DNA of 64,000 nucleotides, taken from contig NZ_JOIR01000025.1 in the NCBI RefSeq assembly GCF_000720115.1, positions 1-64,000 on the forward strand, written 5' to 3'. The translations under genes were made by a program, and so were the position numbers. Within the stretch, counting starts at the first letter, position 1; each line of letters begins with the position of its first letter. Source of the stretch: Streptomyces sp. NRRL F-2580. GTDB lineage: Bacteria; Actinomycetota; Actinomycetes; Streptomycetales; Streptomycetaceae. Below are positions 25,818 to 35,275 of this stretch, in pieces. The notes below the pieces were generated by a model, which worked only from the letters and a program-made list of their open reading frames with translations, made no database searches and was not told the origin of the DNA.

Positions 25818-26948
25818 GTGCGTACCGCGACAGCAACGGCAGCGGCCGTCACCACGGCCCTCCTCGGCGCCGGTGCGGCCGCGGTCGCGGCCGGACGGTA
25901 CGCCGCCGACGCGGCCCTGCGCTCCGAACCGGGGCGCCCGCTCCCCGGCGGGCAGCGGCTCAGCGTCCACTCCACCGCCGCCGGCCGGGTCTCGCTGACC
26001 CGCTCGCTGGCCTCCCTGCGCCCCGGCACCTACGGCCTGGTCGCACCCGGGGTGCACGCCGTCGTCGGCCCCGTGGTCGCCGACGCCGACCACTACCCGG
26101 ACACCGTCGTACGGCGGCTCCTCACCGTCAACCACGGCGCCCTCGCCCCCGGCACCCGCGTCACCCTCACGCCGCAGGTGTACGTCGGCAACCCGAGCAC
26201 CGCCCTCGGGCTCGACCACGCCGACGTGGACGTCCCCGGGGAGCTCGGCGCGCTGCCCGCCTGGTTCGTGCCCGCCGCCCGGGACACGTGGGTGATCGCC
26301 GCGCACGGGCTCGGCGGCACCCGCGAGCACCCGATGGTGGTCATGCCCTTGCTGCACCGCCACCGGCTGCCCGTCCTGGACCTGGCCTACCGCGGCGACC
26401 TCGGCGCCCCCGCCTCCCCCGACGGCATCGGCCACCTCGGCGAATCGGAGTGGCGGGACCTGGACGCCGCCATCCGCTACGCCGTGCGCTACGGCGCCCG
26501 CCGCGTGGTCCTCTACGGCTGGTCCACCGGCGCCACCATGGCCCTGCACGCCGCCGAACGCTCCGCGCTGGCCGACCGGATCTCCGGACTGGTCCTGGAC
26601 TCGCCGGTGCTCGACTGGCACACGACCCTGCGCGGGCTCGCCGCGGCGCGCCGCACCCCCGCCGTGGTGCTGCCGCTGGCCGTCTGGGCCGCCGAGGGCC
26701 GCGCGGGCCTGCGCGCCGACCGCCGGCCGCCGGGGGCGGATCCCGGGGCCCTGCGCGTGCCCGTACTGATCTTCCACGGACCGGACGACGCCCTCGCCCC
26801 CTGGGGCCCCTCCCGCCGGCTCGCCGCGGCCCGCCCCGACCTCGTCAGCCTGCACACCGTGCCCGGGGCCGGGCACGGGGCCATGTGGAACGCCGACCCG
26901 GCCGGCTACGAGGAGGCCCTGCGCCGCTTCCTCACCCCCCTCATGTGA
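25818..26948 (+). CDS. Alpha/beta hydrolase, exported or membrane-anchored
   Basis: A 376-residue hydrolase. After an N-terminal hydrophobic stretch (TATAAAVTTALLGAGAAAVAAG, an uncleaved anchor or Tat/Sec-like signal), the alpha/beta hydrolase fold begins at WVIAAHGLGGTREHPM. The nucleophile elbow is GWSTGATMA (Gly-Trp-Ser-Thr-Gly), the acid is in VLIFHGPDDALAPW and the His in GAGHGAMWNADP. It resembles actinobacterial prolyl-oligopeptidase-like lipase/esterases. GTG 25818 was chosen from codon pattern; no strong ribosome site is visible. Confidence 0.82.
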   Translation: MRTATATAAAVTTALLGAGAAAVAAGRYAADAALRSEPGRPLPGGQRLSVHSTAAGRVSLTRSLASLRPGTYGLVAPGVHAVVGPVVADADHYPDTVVRRLLTVNHGALAPGTRVTLTPQVYVGNPSTALGLDHADVDVPGELGALPAWFVPAARDTWVIAAHGLGGTREHPMVVMPLLHRHRLPVLDLAYRGDLGAPASPDGIGHLGESEWRDLDAAIRYAVRYGARRVVLYGWSTGATMALHAAERSALADRISGLVLDSPVLDWHTTLRGLAAARRTPAVVLPLAVWAAEGRAGLRADRRPPGADPGALRVPVLIFHGPDDALAPWGPSRRLAAARPDLVSLHTVPGAGHGAMWNADPAGYEEALRRFLTPLM

Positions 26949-27080
26949 GGGCCCGTCATGTGAAGGCCGTGTGACGGACCAGGTCCTGCGGGCGTGTTGT
27001 CCCGGTCTGCACCGCGGGCAGGTGGTGGTAACGGCTGATTCCGTTTGGGCTTTCGGCCAGTGACGGGCGAGACTGCTTCC

Positions 27081-28610
27081 GTGACGTCCCGAAAGCCTGA
27101 TGAGCAGTTGGCTCGCGACTCCAGACTCCGACTCGTCTCCCCGCGTTCCGTCGCCGCGGCACGCAAGGCGGTGACCGACCGACGCAGTCGGCCCGCCCCG
27201 AGGCCCCCGGCGGGCACCCCCGCCACGGCCGACCTCGCGAACCGGGCCCGGGCCTCGCTCGCCGACGCCGTACGCCTGACCCGCTGGGCCGAGCGCAACC
27301 TCGGCGCCGGAGACGGCGGCCGGCCCGCACCCACGGGCGCCCTGCCGCCCTCGGACGTCGAACGCGCCGCCGGGGAACTGGGCCTGACGCACGGGCAGAT
27401 CCGCGTCGGCTGGGACCGCGCACGGCTCGCCGGACTGGTCGAGGTGCACGGCGGCCACGCCCGGCCCGGCTGGCGGCTGCGGGCCTGGGACCGCGACGAC
27501 ACCGCCGTGCTGCGCGGCTGGGTCGCCCTCTTCGACGCCTGGTCGCTCGTCCACCCCGCCCCCGCCGACATCGCGCCCGCGGCCGTCGCCGAGGTCGTCG
27601 AGGCGATGCCCCAGCTCCTCTCCCTGCTCCAGCTCTCCGACGGCCCGGTGACCGTCCCCGACCTGCTCGACCTGCTCGGCCAGCGCGTCACCGAACTGCG
27701 CGACGAGCGGTGCGAGATCCCCTACGAGGCCGAGCCCGCGGCGGCCCGCACCACCACCCCCGGCGAACCGGAAGCCCAGGCCCCGGCCTCAGCCCCGGCC
27801 CCCGCCCCCGCCCCGGCCTCAGTCCCCGACCCGGACGGGCAGGCCCGGCCCGCGCCCGCCGGGTCCGCGGAGGCCCGGCCCGCCCCCGTCCCGCTCGCCC
27901 GGCTGCTGCGCTGGGCGCTCGGCGGACTCGCCGCCGTGGACGCCGTCACCCTCGGCCCCGCCCGGGCCGCGCTCACCCCGCTCGGCAGCTGGGCCGTCTG
28001 GGTCAAGCTGGAGCAGATCTGCGTCGCGGCGCAGAGCCCCGCCGGGAACATCGAGCAGTCCGCCGCCGCCATGCTGCACGGCTGCGCCCGGCTCACCCCC
28101 GGCCCGGCCCGCGCCGAGTACCAGGCCTGGCTCGCCGCCCGGCCCGTCGGCCACGCCGTCGCCGAGCTGCTCCAGGCCGCCCGCGGCGAGGACGCCCTGC
28201 TGCGCGGCCTCGCCTTCGAGGCGCTGCGCGTGGTCGGCGCCCCCGCCGAACCCGAGGTGCGCGCGACCGTGCGCGAGCCCACCCTGCGGCCCTACGCCCT
28301 GCTCTGGCTCGCCGAGCACGACGGGATCGACCCCGACGAGGCGCAGGACGTCCTCACCGCCGAGGAGTCGACCTGGCTCTGGGTGGACACCGCGGCCGCC
28401 ATCGCCGACCACGGCGAGGCCGAGCTGCTGGCCCGCCACCTGGACTCGGCCGTCCGGACCACCGTCCCCCGGCTGCTGGACGAGGTCCGCGCCGTCGGCC
28501 ATCCGCGCACCGTGCAGGTCCTGGTCGCGCTGGCCGCCGCCCATCCGGACCCGGCCCTGGCCAAGGCCGTCCGCCGGGCCGCCTTCCAGGTCCACACCGG
28601 CGGCGCCTAG
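27081..28610 (+). CDS. Conserved hypothetical protein with a possible HTH
   Basis: A 509-residue protein I do not recognise. The start is uncertain (GTG 27081, GTG 27060 or ATG 27045). An N-terminal part contains a helix-turn-helix-like stretch (SDVERAAGELGLTHGQIRVGWDRARLAGLVEV, about residues 105-135). A low-complexity Ala/Pro linker follows (about 235-285), then a helical, HEAT-like C-terminal half (LARLLRWALGGLAAVD; LLRGLAFEALRVVG; LLDEVRAVGHPRTVQVLVALAAAHPD). The layout suggests a cytoplasmic protein with an HTH joined to a repeat scaffold. It stands alone between a hydrolase gene and a convergent VOC gene. Confidence 0.7.
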   Translation: MTSRKPDEQLARDSRLRLVSPRSVAAARKAVTDRRSRPAPRPPAGTPATADLANRARASLADAVRLTRWAERNLGAGDGGRPAPTGALPPSDVERAAGELGLTHGQIRVGWDRARLAGLVEVHGGHARPGWRLRAWDRDDTAVLRGWVALFDAWSLVHPAPADIAPAAVAEVVEAMPQLLSLLQLSDGPVTVPDLLDLLGQRVTELRDERCEIPYEAEPAAARTTTPGEPEAQAPASAPAPAPAPASVPDPDGQARPAPAGSAEARPAPVPLARLLRWALGGLAAVDAVTLGPARAALTPLGSWAVWVKLEQICVAAQSPAGNIEQSAAAMLHGCARLTPGPARAEYQAWLAARPVGHAVAELLQAARGEDALLRGLAFEALRVVGAPAEPEVRATVREPTLRPYALLWLAEHDGIDPDEAQDVLTAEESTWLWVDTAAAIADHGEAELLARHLDSAVRTTVPRLLDEVRAVGHPRTVQVLVALAAAHPDPALAKAVRRAAFQVHTGGA

Positions 28611-28714
28611 CCCCTGCCGGGCGCGGCGCAGCATGAGGCGTCGCGCCCGGGCCCGTCCCTGCCGGGGGCGTCCGCCGCGGGTCCGTGAAAGCACCGGCAC
28701 CGGGACGCCTCCGG

Positions 28715-28738
28715 CCCGCGGCGCGGCGGCGCCGCGGG
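28715..28738. terminator. Bidirectional hairpin between convergent genes
   Basis: CCCGCGGCGC and GCGCCGCGGG form a 10-bp stem with a 4-nt loop, two bases before the VOC gene stop. It probably ends transcription from both sides. Confidence 0.5.
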
Positions 28739-28740
28739 GC

Positions 28741-29136
28741 TCAGACCGGCGGCGCGTACGTGCCGAAGCTCCAGATGTTGCCCTCGCCGTCCCGGGCCAT
28801 GTAGTCGCGCGAGCCGTAGTCCTGGTCCTTGGGTTCCATCACGATCTCCACCCCGTGCTCGGCGGCACGCCGGTGGTGGGCGTCCACGTCGTCGACCACG
28901 ACATAGACCCCCGAGGGGCCGGCACCCTCCATGGCCTTGTCGAAGACCCCGCCGGTGCCCTTGCTGCCCAGCATCACCATGCCGTTGCCGTAGGCCAGCT
29001 CCGCGTGCACCACCGAGCCGTCCTCACCCTCGTACACCGCGACCTGGCTGAATCCGAAGGCCTCGGTCAGCAGCCGGATGGCGGCCTTCGCGTCGCGGTA
29101 GAGCAGCGTGGGACAGATGGACGGAACGCCTGCCAT
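28741..29136 (-). CDS. VOC family (glyoxalase/bleomycin resistance-like) protein
   Basis: A 131-residue vicinal-oxygen-chelate protein of the YycE/PhnB-like group: CPTLLYRDAKAAIRLLTEAFGFSQ, then VVHAELAYGNGMVMLGSK, then VYVVVDDVDAHHRRAAEHG and DYMARDGEGNIWSFGTY. Such proteins bind metals or small ligands; no substrate can be assigned. ATG 29136 is favoured over GTG 29145 because GAGGGA lies 9 nt before it. Confidence 0.85.
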   Translation of the reverse strand: MAGVPSICPTLLYRDAKAAIRLLTEAFGFSQVAVYEGEDGSVVHAELAYGNGMVMLGSKGTGGVFDKAMEGAGPSGVYVVVDDVDAHHRRAAEHGVEIVMEPKDQDYGSRDYMARDGEGNIWSFGTYAPPV

Positions 29137-29199
29137 GACGATCACTCCCTCTCGTGACGGTGACCCGCGTCACACCAGCATGGCAGGCGGCACCGACAG

Positions 29200-30090
29200 T
29201 CAGCGGAAGGTGTTGCACTGGGCCATGTCGCCCGTGCGGTAGCCCTGGTAGAACCACTGCTGCCGCTGCTCGGCCGAGCCGTGCGTCCAGGACTCCGGGG
29301 TCACCCGGCCCTGGAACTTCTCCTGGATCCGGTCGTCGCCGACCGCGGCCGCCGCGTCCAGCCCGTCCCTGATGTCCTGGTCGGTCAGGTTCGTGATCAG
29401 CGGCCGCCCGGTGGACTCGTCCGGGGTGCGCGTCGCGTTGTGCGCCCACACCCCCGCGTAGCAGTCGGCCTGCAGTTCGACCTTGACGGCGTTGCTGTTC
29501 GCGCCCTGCCGCCCGTCCTGGGAGCGCTGGAGCGTGCCGAGCAGGTTCTGGATGTGGTGCCCGTACTCGTGGGCGACGACGTAGGCCTGGGCGAAGGGGC
29601 CGCCGCTCGCGCCGAACTTCGTCCGCAGCTCGTTGAAGAAGCCGAGGTCCAGATAGACCTGCCGGTCCGCGGGGCAGTAGAAGGGGCCCACCGCCGAGGT
29701 GGCCGCCCCGCACGCGGTGTTCACCCGGCCGGTGAAGAACACCGTCGACGCCGGGCTGTACTGGCCGCCGCGCCGGGCGAACTCCTGCCTCCAGAAGTCC
29801 TGCGTGCTGTTGACCACCGCGACCAGCCGGCAGTCCTCCCGCGCGTTCGCGTCCCGCCCCGTCCTGCACTCCTGCTGCACCTCGTTGACGGAGGACGCGG
29901 CCGGCCCCGGCTCCTGGTCCCCGGAGGAGAGTCCCAGCTGGTCCGGACCCACCCCGAAGAGCAGTCCCAGGACGAGCGCGATGATGCCGACGAGGCCGCC
30001 GCCGATCGTGGCCCTCCCGCCGGGGACGCGGCTGCCGCGCACATCCTTGACCTCGGAGGTGTCCAGGTTGGCGTCGTCGTCGAACTGCAT
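29200..30090 (-). CDS. Neutral zinc metallopeptidase (YpfJ/KPN_02809 family)
   Basis: A 296-residue membrane-anchored protein. An acidic N terminus ([14 protein letters not shown]) precedes a single span ([18 protein letters not shown]). The outward domain carries the zinc motif [17 protein letters not shown] and a downstream [16 protein letters not shown], where the Glu is a likely third ligand. Several Cys could form disulfides. The family is common in bacteria and its substrate is unknown. ATG 30088-30090 starts the conserved N terminus. Confidence 0.9.
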   Translation of the reverse strand: MQFDDDANLDTSEVKDVRGSRVPGGRATIGGGLVGIIALVLGLLFGVGPDQLGLSSGDQEPGPAASSVNEVQQECRTGRDANAREDCRLVAVVNSTQDFWRQEFARRGGQYSPASTVFFTGRVNTACGAATSAVGPFYCPADRQVYLDLGFFNELRTKFGASGGPFAQAYVVAHEYGHHIQNLLGTLQRSQDGRQGANSNAVKVELQADCYAGVWAHNATRTPDESTGRPLITNLTDQDIRDGLDAAAAVGDDRIQEKFQGRVTPESWTHGSAEQRQQWFYQGYRTGDMAQCNTFR

Positions 30091-30281
30091 CCCCGCACCG
30101 CCCTCTCTTCGTGGGACCGGGCGGGCCGGGCAGCCGCCCCTGCGGCGAGTATCGGCCCATTCCTGCCGGTACGCGCCCCGGCGCTCCCCGGGATGCCTGA
30201 GCCGAACGGAGGGCGCGGCGGAGCGGCTCCCGGCCGCCGGGCGGTCCGGCCCGCGCCCGGAAACCAGTTGCACACCCCCGG

Positions 30282-30287
30282 TAGAAT
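30282..30287 (+). promoter_or_regulatory. -10 element (TAGAAT) for a leaderless transcript
   Basis: TAGAAT preceded by GG ends 7 nt before the ATG at 30295, so transcription would begin at or next to that ATG. No clear -35 hexamer is seen, as is frequent for Streptomyces promoters. Confidence 0.55.
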
Positions 30288-30294
30288 GTCTCCC

Positions 30295-30318
30295 ATGGCA
30301 AATCTCCTCGCGGATTAG
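30295..30318 (+). CDS. Possible seven-codon leader peptide (MANLLAD) before the ABC-F gene
   Basis: ATGGCAAATCTCCTCGCG followed by GATTAG encodes Met-Ala-Asn-Leu-Leu-Ala-Asp-stop. It starts directly after a -10 box and ends 62 nt before the GTG of the ABC-F ATPase. Short peptides ahead of ribosome-acting ABC-F genes are a known attenuation device, so this is a plausible regulatory frame. It is too short for coding statistics. Confidence 0.45.
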   Translation: MANLLAD

Positions 30319-30380
30319 CGGCGTCGAAGCATCGCGTCCTGCCCCCCTTCCGCCGTCCCGACCCGCCCTGGAGTATTTCC

Positions 30381-31979
<1,599 letters not shown>

Positions 31980-31998
31980 CCCCGGAGGGGTTCGGTCC

Positions 31999-32065
31999 GA
32001 TCACGGTCCGGGCCTGCGGTGACCCTGATCCAGTTCCTTATGGATCATTCGGCTCAGGGGTGATC
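31999..32065 (+). promoter_or_regulatory. Cluster of four GATC sites upstream of gbn
   Basis: GATC occurs at 31999, 32027, 32043 and 32062, four times in 67 bp, and again at 32321 next to the gbn start region. GATC is the recognition core reported for the Gbn nucleoid protein, so this may be a self-binding region. It also overlaps paired elements TGATCCA/TGGATCA and CTCAG/CTGAG. Confidence 0.5.
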
Positions 32066-32110
32066 CATCATCTGAGTGAGACGGTCTCGTACCGTTGCGC
32101 GTCGTTCGAC

Positions 32111-32157
32111 GGCCCCGGCCGCACCCGTGAAGGTGCGCGACCGGGGCCGCTCTTTTT
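32111..32157 (+). terminator. Intrinsic terminator with T tract
   Basis: GGCCCCGG and CCGGGGCC close a long stem with an inner GCACC/GGTGC arm, followed by TCTTTTT. It terminates plus-strand transcripts that start at or before 32000. With the terminator the stretch 31980-32324 has no gene; see the finding on a possible small RNA. Confidence 0.85.
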
Positions 32158-32363
32158 CCGCTGCCCCGCCTCTGACCTGGCGATTCCCGGCGGGGGCGGC
32201 GAAGTGTGACGGAAGTCATGCGGCGGAAGAGAAGATTCCGTTCTGCTCGCGTGTCCACGGCTTGAGAAATGCCGCCGTACCGACCTTGCTGAATGGGTGG
32301 CCAGGAAGCGTGGGAGGGGTGATCATGAGAAGTCCAGAGCGCACTTCCCATGAGGAGGCACGG

Positions 32364-32585
32364 GTGGCCGAGACTCTGAAGAAGGGCAGCCGGGTAACCG
32401 GCGCCGCGCGCGACAAGCTCGCGGCAGACCTGAAGAAGAAGTACGACTCCGGTGCGAGTATCCGGGCGCTGGCCGAAGAGACCGGTCGGTCCTACGGATT
32501 CGTCCACCGGATGCTCAGTGAGTCCGGGGTTTCGCTGCGCGGTCGCGGAGGCGCGACGCGCGGTAAGAAGGCGGCTACGGCCTGA
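32364..32585 (+). CDS. gbn: Gbn-type GATC-binding nucleoid-associated protein
   Basis: A 73-residue basic protein: a Lys/Arg-rich N terminus (AETLKKGSRVTGAARDKL), a homeodomain-like HTH (SGASIRALAEETGRSYGFVHRMLSESG) and a basic tail ending TRGKKAATA. It matches the small actinobacterial protein SCO1839/Gbn, described as a nucleoid-associated protein binding GATC. The synteny with a crotonase gene downstream also fits as I remember it. GTG 32364 has GAGGAGG 6 nt upstream; an ATG at 32325 would add 13 residues. Confidence 0.85.
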   Translation: MAETLKKGSRVTGAARDKLAADLKKKYDSGASIRALAEETGRSYGFVHRMLSESGVSLRGRGGATRGKKAATA

Positions 32586-32751
32586 CCCCGGTCCCATCGG
32601 TTCCAACGCTCCAAGGCTCCAACGGCTCCACAGCTCACAGTTCCGACGTTTCCTTCGGTGACCCCCGGTCGGCTCCGTGGCCGACTGGGTGGTTACTGTG
32701 CAGTCACTTAGGCCGGGCTTGCGGCCGACTGCACACCGGAGGCATACACAG

Positions 32752-33531
32752 ATGGCTCTGCTCGACAAGGACGGCGTACGACTCACCGTCGACGACACGG
32801 TCGCCACGGTGACACTGACCAATCCGGCCAAGCGAAATGCCCAATCCCCCGCGCTCTGGCGGGCTTTGGCCGAGGCCGGGAGGTCGTTGCCGGGCACCGT
32901 CCGGGTCGTCGTGCTGCGCGGTGAGGGCAAGTCCTTCTCCGCAGGGCTCGACCGGCAGGCGTTCACCCCCGAAGGCTTCGAGGGCGAGCCGTCCTTCCTC
33001 GATCTGGCACGTGGATCGGACGAACTGCTCGACTCCACGATCGCCGAGTACCAGGAGGCGTTCACCTGGTGGAGGCGTAACGACATCATCTCCGTCGCCG
33101 CCGTGCAGGGGCACGCGATCGGCGCCGGCTTCCAGCTCGCGCTCGCGTGCGATCTGCGCGTGGTCGCGGACGACGTGCAGTTCGCCATGCGCGAGACCAG
33201 CCTGGGCTTGGTCCCCGACCTGGCCGGAACCCAGCCCCTGACCTCCCTGGTCGGCTACGCCCGCGCGCTGGAGATCTGCGCGACGGGCCGCTTCGTGCAT
33301 GCCGAGGAAGCCGAGCGGGTCGGCCTCGCCAACCTGGTCGTCCCGGCCGACGAGCTCGACGCCGCCGTCCAGGACCTCACCACCGCCCTGCTGGCCCCGC
33401 CGCGGGACGCCGTGATCGAGACCAAGGCACTCCTGCGCGCCGCGCACTCCCGCCCGTACGACGACCAGCGCACCGCCGAGCGCGCCGCCCAGGCCCGCCG
33501 TCTGCGCGACCTCGCGGGGCTGTCCGACTAG
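32752..33531 (+). CDS. Enoyl-CoA hydratase/isomerase family protein
   Basis: A 259-residue crotonase-fold protein. Oxyanion-hole segments are GKSFSAGLDRQAF and QGHAIGAGFQLALACDLRVVA, and ETSLGLVPDLAGTQPL carries the usual catalytic region. Family members hydrate or isomerise CoA thioesters; the exact substrate is open. ATG 32752 is chosen because it begins the conserved core. The gene is separated from gbn by 166 bp with no recognisable gene. Confidence 0.88.
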   Translation: MALLDKDGVRLTVDDTVATVTLTNPAKRNAQSPALWRALAEAGRSLPGTVRVVVLRGEGKSFSAGLDRQAFTPEGFEGEPSFLDLARGSDELLDSTIAEYQEAFTWWRRNDIISVAAVQGHAIGAGFQLALACDLRVVADDVQFAMRETSLGLVPDLAGTQPLTSLVGYARALEICATGRFVHAEEAERVGLANLVVPADELDAAVQDLTTALLAPPRDAVIETKALLRAAHSRPYDDQRTAERAAQARRLRDLAGLSD

Positions 33532-33703
33532 CCCACGGCACCACTGCGGGACCGGCCCCCGCCCGTACCCGGCGGAGCTCCAGGTACGGGCGGAACCCGG
33601 GAACCGGATCCGGCCGAGCGGCGTAGTCCCGACGCGCCGGCGCGGCCGCGCGCCTAACGTGGAGCGGAGTGAGTCCGGTTCCGCACGCGCGAAAGGGCAC
33701 GCC

Positions 33704-34141
33704 ATGACCGAATCCGCACCAGGCCGCGGTGACTCCGCCAAGGAACCCGGCGACCGGGGACGCACGAGCATCTCCGACGGCGTGGTCGAGAAGATCGCCG
33801 GGCTGGCCGCCCGCGAGGTGGTCGGCGTACACGCCATGGGCAGCGGCACCGCCCTCTCCCGTACCTTCGGTGCCGTCCGCGACCGCGTGCCCGGCGGCCA
33901 GAAGGCCTCCGTCAGCCGCGGGGTCAAGGCGGAGGTCGGCGAGGTCCAGACCGCCCTCGACCTGGAGATCGTCGTCGACTACGGCGTGTCGATCCGCGAC
34001 GTGGCGCGGGCGGTCCGTGAGAACGTCATCTCGGCGGTCGAGCGGATGACCGGCCTGGAGGTCGTCGAGGTCAACATCGCCGTCAGCGACGTCAAGCTGC
34101 CGGACGAGCCCGACGAGGAGCCGGAGCCCCGTCTCCACTAG
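33704..34141 (+). CDS. Asp23/Gls24 family envelope stress response protein
   Basis: A 145-residue Asp23 protein: RTSISDGVVEKIAGLAAREVVGVHAMGSG, then VSRGVKAEVGEVQTALDLEIVVDYGVSIRDVARAVRENVISAVERMTGLEVVEVNIAVSDVKLP. In Staphylococcus Asp23 is an abundant membrane-tethered protein induced by alkaline and cell-wall stress. It is the first gene of a tight five-gene run ending with AmaP, the membrane anchor. A GAAAGGG box precedes ATG 33704. Confidence 0.92.
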   Translation: MTESAPGRGDSAKEPGDRGRTSISDGVVEKIAGLAAREVVGVHAMGSGTALSRTFGAVRDRVPGGQKASVSRGVKAEVGEVQTALDLEIVVDYGVSIRDVARAVRENVISAVERMTGLEVVEVNIAVSDVKLPDEPDEEPEPRLH

Positions 34142-34156
34142 TCGAGAGGAGTCGCA

Positions 34157-34342
34157 ATGAGCATGGCGATCGCCGGCCTGTTCGCCGGAATGGCCCTGGC
34201 GTTCGCCGGGTACTTCGGCGGTTTCGGCGCCTTCCTCCTGGTGGCGGCCCTCGGCGCCCTCGGGTTCGTCGTCGGGCGCTTCCTCGACGGGGACCTGGAC
34301 GCCGGGGACCTGTTCCGCCGCCGTGACGACCGGCGCGGGTGA
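34157..34342 (+). CDS. Small membrane protein of the Asp23 operon
   Basis: A 61-residue protein with two hydrophobic stretches (IAGLFAGMALAFAGYFGGFG and FLLVAALGALGFVVGRFL) and an acidic/basic tail (DGDLDAGDLFRRRDDRRG). It resembles the DUF2273-type partners found next to asp23 genes. GAGAGGAG precedes the ATG. It probably helps place Asp23 proteins at the membrane. Confidence 0.85.
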   Translation: MSMAIAGLFAGMALAFAGYFGGFGAFLLVAALGALGFVVGRFLDGDLDAGDLFRRRDDRRG

Positions 34343-34349
34343 GGGGCCG

Positions 34350-34718
34350 ATGACCACCACCCAGCCACGGGCCACCCCGCCGCGGGTGGCCGCCGCCGAC
34401 CGCGGATCCACCCTCATCGCCGACCGGGTCGTCGCCAAGATCGCCGCCCAGGCCGCCGGGGAGGCCCTCGCCGCCCCCTCGGGCGCGCCCCCGCACGCCA
34501 CCGTCAGCGTGCACCACGACATCGCACGGGTACGGCTGAGCCTGGAGCTCGACTACCCCTCCGACGTCGCCGCCCAGTGCGCCGCCGTACGCGCCCGGGT
34601 GGCCCTGCGCGTCGAGGAGTGCGCGCAGATGACCGTGCCCGAGGTGGACATCGAGGTCGAACACCTGCACTCCGCCCACACCCGGACCGCCGCAGGGCGG
34701 GACCGGCGGCTGCGGTGA
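34350..34718 (+). CDS. Second Asp23/Gls24-like protein
   Basis: A 122-residue divergent Asp23 paralogue: GSTLIADRVVAKIAAQAAGEAL, then TVSVHHDIARVRLSLELDYPSDVAAQCAAVRARVALRVEECAQMTVPEVDIEVEHL. It keeps the alternating strand-helix pattern of the family but lacks the AREVVGVH segment. ATG 34350 has GAGGGG just upstream. Its stop overlaps the next GTG by 4 bp. Confidence 0.82.
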   Translation: MTTTQPRATPPRVAAADRGSTLIADRVVAKIAAQAAGEALAAPSGAPPHATVSVHHDIARVRLSLELDYPSDVAAQCAAVRARVALRVEECAQMTVPEVDIEVEHLHSAHTRTAAGRDRRLR

Positions 34719-35275
34719 CGGCCCCCGGCCCCGGCCCCGGCCGCGCCCACCGGTTCCGCTCCGCCCGCCGGGTGCCCGCCGCGCTCACCGCCCTGGCCGT
34801 GCTGGGGGTGGCGGCCCTGTTCCTGTACGACCTGGCCGCCGTACGGTCCGGCCGGCCCGCCATGAGCTGGCGCCGCGACCTCGCCCACCGACTGGAGACG
34901 GCGACCCCCGCCGACCTGTCGGTACAGCTGACCGGCGGGGCCCTGGCCGTGGCCGGGGCGGTCCTCCTGCTGCTGGCGCTCACCCCCGGGCTGCGCCGGA
35001 TCCTGACCATGCGGACGCCCGGCCAGGGCGCGGCGGTACACGCCGGGCTCGGCCGCAAGGACGCCGCGCAGGTCCTGCGGGACCGGGCCATGGAGGTGTC
35101 CGGGGTGCGCTCGGTCCGGGTCAAGGTGGGCCGATCCCACGTCGGGGTGCGGGCCACCTCGCACTTCCGCGAACTGGACGACGTACGGGCCGACCTGGAC
35201 GCCGTGCTCGCCGTCGGCATCGAGGAACTGGGCCTCGCGCACCCGCCGCGGGCGCGCGTACGGGTCAGGAGGTGA
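34715..35275 (+). CDS. DUF6286-like membrane protein of the Asp23 operon
   Basis: A 186-residue protein with two membrane spans (VPAALTALAVLGVAALFLYDL and LTGGALAVAGAVLLLLAL) and a C-terminal soluble domain (KDAAQVLRDRAMEVSGVRSVRVKVGRSHVGVRATSHFRELDDVRADLDAVL) that looks like another Asp23-type strand-helix module. The GTG overlaps the previous stop and its own stop overlaps the next start, so it is co-translated with the operon. Confidence 0.82.
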   Translation: MTAPGPGPGRAHRFRSARRVPAALTALAVLGVAALFLYDLAAVRSGRPAMSWRRDLAHRLETATPADLSVQLTGGALAVAGAVLLLLALTPGLRRILTMRTPGQGAAVHAGLGRKDAAQVLRDRAMEVSGVRSVRVKVGRSHVGVRATSHFRELDDVRADLDAVLAVGIEELGLAHPPRARVRVRR

